In this document: positions 26,325-33,658 of the stretch, in pieces
How positions within the stretch are numbered: position 1 is the first letter of the stretch
How the letters are laid out: the number at the start of each line of letters is the position of its first letter
Source of the DNA: JAJECS01 sp965262745
Lineage (GTDB): Bacteria > Chloroflexota > UBA11872
Assembly (NCBI GenBank): GCA_965262745.1
Contig: OZ253558.1
Location: 1,364,001-1,428,000, forward strand
Reading direction: 5' to 3'
Length of the DNA stretch: 64,000 bases
Position numbers and translations under genes: made by a program
The notes under the pieces: generated by a model
What the model was told of the DNA's origin: nothing
Seen by the model: only the letters and a program-made list of their open reading frames with translations
Databases searched by the model: none

Positions 26325-27113
26325 GTGAGCCCACCGCCGGACCGAGACGCAGCTACCCCGGCCGTGGCGCTGCGCGGCGTTCAGGCGACCTATGTCGAGC
26401 GCGGGCTGCGCGTCGATGCGCTGCGCGACGTCAACCTCACCGTGGCGCGGGGCGAGTTCGTGTCGGTGATCGGACCGAGCGGCTGCGGCAAGAGCACCAT
26501 GATCAACCTCATCGCCGGGATCGACCGCCCCAGCGCCGGCGAGATCGAGGTCGACGGTCGCGCGGCGATTGGCCGCACCGGCCTGGTGGCGCACATGCCG
26601 CAACGCGACCTGCTGTTGCCATGGCGGACGACGCTGGAAAACGCCGTGCTCGGGCCGGAGCTGCGGGGCGAACCCGACCGCAAAGAACGGGCGCTGGCGC
26701 AACTCGATCGCTTTGGCCTGGAGGGCTTTGCCGACGCCTATCCCCACATGCTCTCCGGCGGCATGCGGCAACGCGCCGCCATGCTGCGCACGATCCTGCT
26801 GGACCGCGAAACCCTGCTCCTCGACGAGCCATTCGGCGCGCTGGACGCCCTGACCCGCGGCGAGATGCAGGAGTGGCTGCTGGATATCTGGACCGAGATG
26901 GGCAAGACAGTCCTATTCGTCACTCACGACGTCGAGGAGGCGATCTTCCTGTCCGACCGCGTCTATGTGATGACCCGGCGGCCAGGAACCATGAAGCTCG
27001 AGCTGGCCATCAACCTGCCGCGGCCGCGCGAGCGCGAAATGACCACCTCGCCGCCGTTCGTAGACGCGAAACGCACGCTGCTGCACGCGCTGCTGGCCGA
27101 GACGCAGAGATGA
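26325..27113 (+). CDS. thiZ: ABC transporter ATP-binding protein for thiamine or pyrimidine precursor
   Basis: The ATPase shows Walker A GPSGCGKST, Q-loop MPQRDLLLPW, signature LSGGMRQRAA, Walker B LLLDEPFGALD and switch His in VTHDVEEA. This is the nitrate/taurine/ThiZ-type subfamily. It completes the transporter with the permease and lipoprotein upstream. I favour the GTG at 26325 (262 residues), which has GGGA seven bases upstream; a TTG at 26313 would add four residues. It is separated from thiY by 143 bp including a repeat. Confidence 0.87.
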   Translation: MSPPPDRDAATPAVALRGVQATYVERGLRVDALRDVNLTVARGEFVSVIGPSGCGKSTMINLIAGIDRPSAGEIEVDGRAAIGRTGLVAHMPQRDLLLPWRTTLENAVLGPELRGEPDRKERALAQLDRFGLEGFADAYPHMLSGGMRQRAAMLRTILLDRETLLLDEPFGALDALTRGEMQEWLLDIWTEMGKTVLFVTHDVEEAIFLSDRVYVMTRRPGTMKLELAINLPRPREREMTTSPPFVDAKRTLLHALLAETQR

Positions 27114-27145
27114 TCGAACGCCAATCGCATCATGGGTCACTTTGA

Positions 27146-27171
27146 GTCCGTCATTCCCGCGGAAGCGGGAA
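27146..27171. repeat. Dispersed ATTCCCGC palindrome, copy 2 (interrupted by the IS)
   Basis: TCATTCCCGCGGAAGCGGGAA forms the palindrome; the usual trailing TCTAG of this family is found only beyond the IS30 element, at 28209-28213. The element therefore sits at the right edge of the repeat. Confidence 0.85.
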
Positions 27172-28161
27172 GGTGGATTCACATTCCAAGTGCAACAGAT
27201 GATCCCAAAACACCTCGGCGGGGGTCTGGTAGCCGAGGCACTTGCGTGGCGTGTTGTTGTAGGCCTGCACGAGCTGGGTGAACCGAGCGGCCGGGAGGCT
27301 CGCGAGATCGGTCTTGCGGGGCAGGGTGCGGCGCAGGCGCCCGATGGCGTTCTCGATGCCGCCCTTCTGCCAGGGGGCGTGGGGGTCGCAGAAGAAGGTC
27401 TGGATGCCGCGGGCGTGCAGCTGGTGGTGGCGGGCGAACTCGGTGCCGTTGTCGAAGGTGACGGTTTGGCGCCAGGGGGGCGGTAAGGGTGCGAGGAGCC
27501 GGGACAAGGCGCGGGCGATGGGGGCAGCGGCTTTGCCGGGGGGCCGGACGGCGAGGAGCAGGCGGGAGTGGCGTTCGTGGAGGGTGAGGACGGCCTGGCC
27601 GTAGGTGCGGAAGAGCATGAGGTCGGCCTCCCAGTGGCCGGGGGTCTGGCGGTCCGCGGCGAGGGCTGGGCGGTCGACGAGGGGACGACGGTGGGCGATA
27701 AAGGAGGCGGAGCTGCCGCCCTTGCGCCCCCGCCGGCCCCGTTTGAACTTGGCCCGCGGCAAATAGTGACGCCAGGCATAGTCCTTCGTGCGGCGGATCT
27801 GGGCGTCAATGAAGCGGTAGATGGATTCGTGGGAGATGACGGGCCGGCCGGCCTCGCGGGCCAGACGGCCGGCCACCTGCTCGGGCGACCAGCCCTGTTG
27901 GAGGCGGGTGAGGACCTGGCGGCGCAGGGTGGGATCGCGGTCGAGCCGGGGCCCGCGCCAGCGGCGCGCGCGGGCCTGCTGGTCGGCGTAGCGCGGTTGA
28001 TAGCCCTGGGTGCGCGATCCATTGCGGCTCAGCTCCCGAGCAATCGTCGATGGCGCGCGATCCAGACTTGCCGCGATTTGGCGGATCGAGGCCCCGGCGG
28101 CGTGGCGTCGGGCCACGGCACAGCGGTCTTCAATGGTGAGGTGCGAATAGCGTCGTTCCAT
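27151..28161 (-). CDS. IS30-family transposase
   Basis: The 336-residue enzyme has an N-terminal helix-turn-helix (HLTIEDRCAVARRHAAG, IRQIAASLDRAPSTIARELS) and a DDE core: Asp in HWEADLM, Asp in TFDNGTEF and Glu in WQKGGIENAIGRLRR. The frame does not stop inside the left inverted repeat. It continues into the host palindrome, which supplies the last residues (FPLPRE) and the TGA at 27151-27153. The protein looks intact, so the element may be active. Confidence 0.93.
   Translation of the reverse strand: MERRYSHLTIEDRCAVARRHAAGASIRQIAASLDRAPSTIARELSRNGSRTQGYQPRYADQQARARRWRGPRLDRDPTLRRQVLTRLQQGWSPEQVAGRLAREAGRPVISHESIYRFIDAQIRRTKDYAWRHYLPRAKFKRGRRGRKGGSSASFIAHRRPLVDRPALAADRQTPGHWEADLMLFRTYGQAVLTLHERHSRLLLAVRPPGKAAAPIARALSRLLAPLPPPWRQTVTFDNGTEFARHHQLHARGIQTFFCDPHAPWQKGGIENAIGRLRRTLPRKTDLASLPAARFTQLVQAYNNTPRKCLGYQTPAEVFWDHLLHLECESTFPLPRE
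27174..27197 (+). repeat. IS30 element left inverted repeat
   Basis: Reads TGGATTCACATTCC then AAGTGCAACA and pairs with 28180-28203 at 20 of 24 positions. The transposase gene runs through it. Confidence 0.85.
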
Positions 28162-28179
28162 GGCAACACCCTAATGAGG

Positions 28180-28203
28180 TGTTGCACTTCGTTTGTGAAT
28201 CTA
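28180..28203 (-). repeat. IS30 element right inverted repeat
   Basis: On the minus strand it reads TAGATTCACAAACG then AAGTGCAACA, matching the left end. It lies 18 bp upstream of the transposase ATG, so it probably overlaps the transposase promoter. Confidence 0.85.
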
Positions 28204-28360
28204 GGGAATCTAGCCCCGGTTTGCCGGCGGACGAATCGAGTGCGCCGCACTCGACTAGAAATGCCCGACGTACCGCCACGGCCTGGCGCCCGTTGCGACC
28301 ACACCCCGGCGCTCCTTATGCTCCCGCCATCAGCAGACACGCCCAACGGCGGAGCATCGG

Positions 28361-28972
28361 ATGTCGCAAGTCGCAGCAGATCGGCGGATTCCCGGATACC
28401 CCCACGACCCGGTTCGCGAGAAGCGCGAGCTCACGCTCAGGACCTACGAGTACGAGTTTCCGTTCAACTACCCCAACGTCGAGGTCGACCGCGTCTGGAT
28501 CGGCGGCGAGCGCCACGGCATGGAGCTGTTCCCGATCAAGACCACCGACGGCTCCACGGCATCGACCCAGACCCCATCCGACTGGATCGTGATCCACGAG
28601 GACGAGCCCATGGTGCGGGTAGCCGTCATGGGCAGCGCCTGCACGCCGCCGGGCGCGATTTTGCTCGAGGCCGACACGATCCCAGGCTTCCGTCACGATG
28701 GGGAAGTCGAGCACGCGCTGCCGGTGCGGTTTCGCATCGACAACCTGTGGGGCATGCACCTGCGCGCCGATCTCCTGGAGCAAGGGGCACGGTCCGACGC
28801 GCTGCCCATCGCCGGCATGAGCTGCGCGGTGCTGGAGATCCCACCGTCCAAGACCGTGCGGGTCGCGGGCTTGGGCGCCATCCCGGCTTGGGCGAGCGAT
28901 TCATGGCCCGACGACACGCACTATTCCATCCGCTACATCCGCACCACGGTGGCCGAGGGCTACATGAACTAA
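28361..28972 (+). CDS. Hypothetical protein, 203 residues
   Basis: I do not recognise this protein. It starts MSQVAADRRIPGYPHDP after a well-placed GGAG, is rich in aromatic and acidic residues, and has no signal peptide, membrane segment or cysteine pair. Coding character matches the host. It is monocistronic, between the IS30 element and the convergent creatininase-like gene, and may belong to the catabolic region that follows. Confidence 0.75.
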   Translation: MSQVAADRRIPGYPHDPVREKRELTLRTYEYEFPFNYPNVEVDRVWIGGERHGMELFPIKTTDGSTASTQTPSDWIVIHEDEPMVRVAVMGSACTPPGAILLEADTIPGFRHDGEVEHALPVRFRIDNLWGMHLRADLLEQGARSDALPIAGMSCAVLEIPPSKTVRVAGLGAIPAWASDSWPDDTHYSIRYIRTTVAEGYMN

Positions 28973-29013
28973 CGGCACGCGGCCCCGCCGCGGGTCTTTC
29001 CTCTCCCTCGATG

Positions 29014-29064
29014 AGACCTTTGCGTAACCGTCAATCACTGTAGGGGCAGCCCTTGTGGCTGCCC
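29014..29064. repeat. 51-bp direct repeat, copy A
   Basis: Begins AGACCTTTGCGTAACCGTCA and ends GTGGCTGCCC. It is repeated at 29092-29142 with one substitution (ACTG versus ACCG) and a 27-bp spacer. Confidence 0.93.
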
Positions 29065-29091
29065 GGATCACCGGCGGCGCGGGCACCCACA

Positions 29092-29146
29092 AGACCTTTG
29101 CGTAACCGTCAATCACCGTAGGGGCAGCCCTTGTGGCTGCCCCTAC
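29092..29146. repeat. 51-bp direct repeat, copy B, with a 12-bp hairpin
   Basis: Second copy of the 29014 repeat. Here the end is complete: GTAGGGGCAGCC and GGCTGCCCCTAC are exact complements around CTTGT, giving a strong hairpin at 29118-29146. It could act as a bidirectional terminator between the two convergent genes. Confidence 0.9.
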
Positions 29147-29220
29147 AGATCTATGCAAACGTCCCTCGATGGGAGAGGGCACGTCTGAGAGGGTCGGCCG
29201 GTAGCCTCCCGACCCGCCGG

Positions 29221-30066
29221 CTATCCGGGCGGGTCGAACGTCGGCGGCGAGCCGTGGTGGTCCACGCGCGGGCACATTTCACGCGCGGCGAACTCCTCGG
29301 CGTACTCGACGATGTTGTTCACCGATTCCTCGAAAATCCGCCGGCCTTTGTCCGCGGTCGCGAGGCTGGGCGTGCCCTGCGTGCCGTCGGTCGTATAGCT
29401 GCTGGTCCAGCCGTCCATGCGCACCGGGCCGCTAGCCCACAGGTCCACCCAGTGGTACTTGGACTTGCGCTGGTTGGTCTCGGTGACCTGATCCTTGGCG
29501 AGATCCATGTACACCATGTCGGGATCGAAGAAGAGCGCCAACGACGTCTCGGCTTCACCGGCATGGGCGCAGCCGCCGGGAAATTCGGACTCGCGCCAGG
29601 TAGACATGAAGTCCGGATCGGCGGCCATGAAGTGCCACCACCCGCCGATGCCCACCGAGGCGTCGCTCTCGAGCATGGCGCGCCGCGCGGCCAGCTCCAG
29701 CGGGTTGATGTTGGACCCATGGCCGTTGACCATGATGATCTTCTTGAAGCCTTGATAGGCCAGGCTCTTCAGGATGTCCGCGACGTAGCGGATGAACGTC
29801 TCGTGGTGGATGGTCACCGTGCCGGGAAAGTCCATCACGTGGGACGTATAGCCGTAGCTCACCGACGGCATGACCATGATGCGTCCGTTGGATCGCCTGG
29901 CCGCCTCTTCGCAAATCTCGGTAGAGGTCCAGTTGTCGATCTTCACGGGGAGGTGATGCCCGTGCTGCTCGACCGTGCCAACCGGCAGCAACGGGATGAC
30001 GCCGCGGGCGACAGCCTCGTTGACCTCGGGCCAGGTCATGTCCTGGAATCTATGCGTGACGGCCAT
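29221..30066 (-). CDS. Creatininase-family amidohydrolase
   Basis: The 281-residue protein shows the creatininase metal-binding pattern: GTVEQHGHHLP with Glu and His ligands, Asp in KIDNW, His in NGHGSN and Glu in HAGEAETSL. The family hydrolyses cyclic or linear amides such as creatinine or formamide derivatives; the substrate here is unknown. I prefer the ATG at 30066 over a TTG at 30072. It is the only gene of its transcript and convergent with the hypothetical gene. Confidence 0.85.
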   Translation of the reverse strand: MAVTHRFQDMTWPEVNEAVARGVIPLLPVGTVEQHGHHLPVKIDNWTSTEICEEAARRSNGRIMVMPSVSYGYTSHVMDFPGTVTIHHETFIRYVADILKSLAYQGFKKIIMVNGHGSNINPLELAARRAMLESDASVGIGGWWHFMAADPDFMSTWRESEFPGGCAHAGEAETSLALFFDPDMVYMDLAKDQVTETNQRKSKYHWVDLWASGPVRMDGWTSSYTTDGTQGTPSLATADKGRRIFEESVNNIVEYAEEFAAREMCPRVDHHGSPPTFDPPG

Positions 30067-30471
30067 GTTCAATCCTCGTGAGCCGGAAACGCCTCATAGT
30101 ACGCGCCGATCGCTCGCGCCTCGCTAGTCGATCACTCTGAGTCCGTCATTCCCGCGGACGCGGGAATCTAGCCTCTGCGCGCGTGCCGACCCGACGTTCT
30201 GCTGCACATTAGTGGCACTGTGACCCACTACCCGCGAGTCAGACCCAGCGGTGCACAGCGTCTGAGCCTGATCGGCATGCCCTGAAGAGCCCGGTCCGTT
30301 GACCCCTTCGGCGAACTCAGGCCAGTCTCTGAATTTGTCCGTCCGGAACTCGCCGTAGAGGCGTCTCCTGAGCTCACCAGCCGTTCGTGGTGAGCCTGTC
30401 GAACCACCAACGCAAACGCCCAACCGTCCAACGGGGTACCTTCCACAGACGCCAAGATTCCAGAGACCGAG
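30067..30471. other. Intergenic stretch with two dispersed repeats
   Basis: No gene is supported in these 405 bp between two divergent genes. An ATTCCCGC palindrome lies at 30141-30171, and a second repeat type with CACCAGCCGTTCGTGGTGAG at about 30376-30395, followed by CCTGTCGAACC. The latter can fold as CTCACCA/TGGTGAG. Promoters for both flanking genes must lie here, but none stands out. Confidence 0.7.
30141..30171. repeat. Dispersed ATTCCCGC palindrome, copy 3
   Basis: GTCCGTCATTCCCGCG then GACGCGGGAATCTAG; same orientation and flanks as the copies at 27146 and 55147. Confidence 0.9.
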
Positions 30472-31398
30472 ATGCAGGTTCGCGTTGAATTGCCTGAAGG
30501 CGTGCGCTGCGCCGTCGCGCTCAGCTACGACCTGGAAATGTGCGCCGGGTATTCCCCGGTGCTCATCAATCACGGCCGCATCATGCAGCCGCTGCGCGAC
30601 TACACCCTGCGGCTATGCGACACGGCCGAATCCTTCGGCGTGCAGCTGCACTTCTTCTACGTGGTCAACGGCCTGGAAGAACCCGACATCGACTATCTGC
30701 GCGAGATTCTGCGGCGCGGCCACGTAATCGACAACCACACCTACAGCCACATGCTGCTCTCGTATCCGGACCCGGCGCAGCTCGGATGGGAGCTGACGAC
30801 CGCGAACCGCGAGCTCGAAGCCAGGCTGGGCGTTGAATCGACCGTGCTGCGCGGACCGGGCGGACTGCCGGGCGGCCTGGACCGACTCCTGGCCAACCAG
30901 CAGACCATCCTCGACAGCGGCTTCCGCTGGGTCAGCAGCCACATGGAATCGACCATGGGCAAGTATGGGTGGGCGCACGACGTGGCGGCGCCGTCTCGTC
31001 TCCAGCCCTACGTCTATCCGACCGGCCTGATCGAGATGCCGATCCAGGGTTGGATGGACCGCTTGTTCTTCGACTTCGAGCGCAACCGCGACAACGAGGC
31101 GATGGAAGCCTGGCGACTCTCCGAGGGCCACCGCCCCGTGCCCGACGGCTGGGTCTGTCCCTGGACGGACGCCGCGGCCCTGGATGACTGGATCGCCTAC
31201 AACCTGGCCGCGCTCGACCATGCCTACGACCACGGCCTGCTCTGGGTGCCGACCTGGCATCCCTACACGCACTACCTGCACGATCCGGCCAACCGCGCCC
31301 TGCCGGCGCTGCTGGCGCACGCGCGCTCGAAGCCGGAGCCGGTGGCCGTCTGCACGGTGCGGGACGCCGCCGCCATGCTGCATCTCGAGGCCGCCTGA
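30472..31398 (+). CDS. Polysaccharide deacetylase-like (NodB-type) protein
   Basis: The 308-residue protein resembles the carbohydrate esterase 4/PuuE-type barrel. The HxxxH metal pair is seen in DNHTYSHMLL. The usual first motif TFDDG is replaced by ALSYDLEM, so one aspartate is retained and the second is absent. RGPGG and WVPTWHPYTHY supply later active-site candidates. No signal peptide is present, so a cytoplasmic deacetylase or amidase acting on a small molecule is likelier than a wall enzyme. Confidence 0.8.
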   Translation: MQVRVELPEGVRCAVALSYDLEMCAGYSPVLINHGRIMQPLRDYTLRLCDTAESFGVQLHFFYVVNGLEEPDIDYLREILRRGHVIDNHTYSHMLLSYPDPAQLGWELTTANRELEARLGVESTVLRGPGGLPGGLDRLLANQQTILDSGFRWVSSHMESTMGKYGWAHDVAAPSRLQPYVYPTGLIEMPIQGWMDRLFFDFERNRDNEAMEAWRLSEGHRPVPDGWVCPWTDAAALDDWIAYNLAALDHAYDHGLLWVPTWHPYTHYLHDPANRALPALLAHARSKPEPVAVCTVRDAAAMLHLEAA

Positions 31399-31426
31399 CC
31401 GTCGACCCCGGACGCGCCAGCTGCGG

Positions 31427-32398
31427 CTACGTCGGCGACTTGTCGATGGGAAGCCCGGATGCGCCCAGCGGCACCGTGGCAGCCTCGGGAACGCCGCGAA
31501 TCAAGGCGAGCTCGTCGGCCGTCAACGCCACGTCGGCCGCGGCGGCATTGCCGCGCGCCTGCTCGGGCGTCTTCATGCCGGGAATCACCGACGTCACCGC
31601 CGGGTGCGCCAGCAGATAGGCCAGTGAGACCTGCGTCATGTTTCGCCGCACATTCGTCAGCGGACGCAATTGGTCGACAGCGTCCAGTTGCGCGAGGAAC
31701 TCAGCGCGTGCGGCCTCATTCCAGGCGGACCGGTTCATGTCCTCGAACACGGTGTTTCGGTCGAACTTTCCGGTGAGGATGCCGCGCTCCAGCGGCACCC
31801 GCACCAGCGTCCCGATGTCGCGCTCGGCGCATAGCGGCAGCAACTCGCGCTCCGCCGCGCGATTGAGCGCGCTGTATCCGAGCTGGCAAACGCCGTTGCC
31901 GCCGCGCTCGTCAAAGGCGCGCAGCACCGCCGGATCGTCCGTCGAGACGCCATAGGACCGGATCTTGCCCGCCTGGAGCAGCTGCTCGAAGGCCTCCACC
32001 AACACCTCCGGGTGCGCCGGATTCGGCTGGTGGCACTGGTAGATGTCGATGACATCGGTTCCCAGGCGATAGAGGCTAGCGTCGCAACAAGTGTGGATGT
32101 GCTCCACCGACTCGTAGCTGAGCAGGTTCCCCGTGTTCCAGCCGATCTGGCCCACCTTGGTCGCGATCAGCACCTGGTCACGAACGCCGCGCAGCGCCCG
32201 GCCAAGCATCAGCTCACTCAGACGCGGCCCATACGCGTCGGCGGTGTCGAACAGCGTCACACCCGCGTCAATGGCCGCGTGCACCGTCGCGTTCGTCTGC
32301 GCCTGCGACACCGGTCCCAGCCCGCCGCCCAGGCCCCAACAGCCCATGCCCACGACTGACACTTCGAGGCCGGTCTTGCCCAGCCGTCGATACTCCAC
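31427..32398 (-). CDS. Aldo/keto reductase
   Basis: The catalytic tetrad is complete: Asp and Tyr in FDTADAYG, Lys in LIATKVG and His in YQCHQPNP. The barrel starts VEYRRLGKTGLEVSVVG. A GAGGGGA ribosome site six bases before the GTG at 32398 fixes that start (323 residues); reading farther upstream runs into the divergent promoter. NADPH-dependent reduction of a sugar or aldehyde is likely. It lies next to a sugar isomerase-like gene in divergent orientation. Confidence 0.9.
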   Translation of the reverse strand: MEYRRLGKTGLEVSVVGMGCWGLGGGLGPVSQAQTNATVHAAIDAGVTLFDTADAYGPRLSELMLGRALRGVRDQVLIATKVGQIGWNTGNLLSYESVEHIHTCCDASLYRLGTDVIDIYQCHQPNPAHPEVLVEAFEQLLQAGKIRSYGVSTDDPAVLRAFDERGGNGVCQLGYSALNRAAERELLPLCAERDIGTLVRVPLERGILTGKFDRNTVFEDMNRSAWNEAARAEFLAQLDAVDQLRPLTNVRRNMTQVSLAYLLAHPAVTSVIPGMKTPEQARGNAAAADVALTADELALIRGVPEAATVPLGASGLPIDKSPT

Positions 32399-32497
32399 GC
32401 CATTCCCCTCATTCAATCGCCGACCTGACAATAGCTCGACAGCGAGCCGCTCGTATCTCCTAGACTTCGCCCCACCACGCACTCATCGGACCGAAGC

Positions 32498-33292
32498 ATG
32501 CAGGTTTCCCTGGCGATGATGGGGTTTGGCTGGACCCAGGACGTGGCCGAGCGCTGCATCGAGGTCGCCGGCAATCTTGGCTACGACGGCATCGATCTCT
32601 GGAAGCAATACCTCGACACGGCCGATCTCGCCTGGGTGCGGGACGCCTGCGCCGCCCAGGAGTTGCAAGTCGTCCAGCTTTGCCCCTATTTCGACTTCAC
32701 CACCAGCGAGGCAACCGCTGCGGCCTCGTTGCGCGAGGCCGCGACCTTCGTCGGCTACGCGGAAACCCTGGGCGCTCCCTACGTGCGCGCTTACACCGGC
32801 GTCACGCCGAGCGCTGAGGCCGACGACGCCATGTGGGCTCGCTGCGTCAAGGGCCTCCAGGAAGCCTGCGACATGGCGGCCGCGTCGGACGTGACGCTCC
32901 TGCTCGAAACCCACCAGGTGATTCACAGCGGCCCCTGCCTCAGCGATACGAGCCCGACGACGATCCAACTCCTGGAGTTGGTGGACCGCCCGAACCTGCG
33001 CGTCGCCATCCAAACGCCGCTCGTAGGCGAAACCCCCGAGGAGAGCGCGCGACAGCTCGGACGCTACGTTGACCAGGTCCAGGCGCACAACTGGATCGGC
33101 GCCACCGAAACCACCTGGGGCCAACTCACCTTCCTCGACGCCGGCGATCTGGACTTCCGGGGCTACCTAAACATCCTGCGCGAGCAAGGCTTCGACGGCT
33201 GGATCAGCGTCGAGCACGCTCACCACCACCCCTGGGAAGAAACCGCCGCCCACGAGATCGCCTATCTGCGAAAGCTGCTCGCCGAAGGCTAG
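32498..33292 (+). CDS. Sugar phosphate isomerase/epimerase-like TIM barrel
   Basis: The 264-residue protein has the AP-endonuclease-2/xylose-isomerase-like fold, with glutamates in LLLETHQ and ISVEHAHHH and a His in QAHNWIG as metal ligand candidates. The strand that normally holds an Asp reads AIQTPLVG, so one ligand may differ. The ATG at 32498 follows directly the divergent region shared with the aldo/keto reductase. The substrate is unknown. Confidence 0.83.
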   Translation: MQVSLAMMGFGWTQDVAERCIEVAGNLGYDGIDLWKQYLDTADLAWVRDACAAQELQVVQLCPYFDFTTSEATAAASLREAATFVGYAETLGAPYVRAYTGVTPSAEADDAMWARCVKGLQEACDMAAASDVTLLLETHQVIHSGPCLSDTSPTTIQLLELVDRPNLRVAIQTPLVGETPEESARQLGRYVDQVQAHNWIGATETTWGQLTFLDAGDLDFRGYLNILREQGFDGWISVEHAHHHPWEETAAHEIAYLRKLLAEG

Positions 33293-33342
33293 GGATCCCA
33301 TGCGTAAACCCCCGGTCGCCTGGATGAGACCCCAGCGACCCC

Positions 33343-33397
33343 CTCCGTCATTCCCGCGGAGCTTGTCCCCACGAAGGCGGGGAGCGGGAATCCAGGC
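33343..33397. repeat. Dispersed ATTCCCGC palindrome, copy 4 (long form)
   Basis: CTCCGTCATTCCCGCGGAGC opens this copy and GGGAGCGGGAATCCAGG closes it. An extra GTCCCCACGAAGGCGGGG segment is inserted in the loop and forms its own small hairpin. Confidence 0.85.
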
Positions 33398-33512
33398 CCG
33401 GTGGCCCGCGCTGCGAGCAGCGTGGGGCCGACAGCAGTCACTTCCGCGTCCGGTGGAAGTCAGCCCCCTCCGACCCTGTTCGCCTCACAAGGCGCCCGAG
33501 TATTGGGCATAG

Positions 33513-33532
33513 GGGCGGTTCGCGAACCGCCC
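33513..33532. repeat. Perfect 20-bp palindrome
   Basis: GGGCGGTTCGCGAACCGCCC equals its own reverse complement. It is a dyad with no unpaired loop bases, so it may be a protein-binding site or a repeat relic. Confidence 0.9.
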
Positions 33533-33658
33533 TTGCCTCGGCCCTTGAGGTATCTCGTGCTGCCGGAAGGTGACGATGGAACGATTCCGCCGAACCGCGC
33601 GTAGTATCCATTGGGAGCATCTGGTATTCACCGCCATCAGCGCGCGGGAGGCAGACCC

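Larger units (their letters stand above)
27172..28203 (-). mobile_element. IS30-family insertion sequence
   Basis: The element of about 1,030 bp is bounded by imperfect 24-bp inverted repeats at 27174-27197 and 28180-28203 (20 of 24 matching) and carries one IS30-type transposase gene. It lies in a copy of the ATTCCCGC palindrome. Its flanks share GGGAA, at 27167-27171 and 28204-28208. A GG dinucleotide directly next to both ends fits the 2-3 bp duplications usual for this family, so the exact boundary is uncertain by two bases. Confidence 0.85.
33293..33658. other. Intergenic stretch with palindromic repeats
   Basis: No gene is seen. It holds a long variant of the ATTCCCGC repeat at 33343-33397, and a perfect 20-bp palindrome GGGCGGTTCGCGAACCGCCC at 33513-33532. 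The latter may terminate the upstream gene. Confidence 0.75.

Noticed and set aside
28236..28254. Short palindrome TCGAGTGCG/CGCACTCGA as an operator
   Set aside because: A 9-bp dyad near the IS end may be chance or a repeat relic; nothing links it to a regulator.
30124..30573. Minus-strand 149-residue open frame
   Set aside because: It spans a dispersed repeat and the start of the deacetylase gene, with no coding character.
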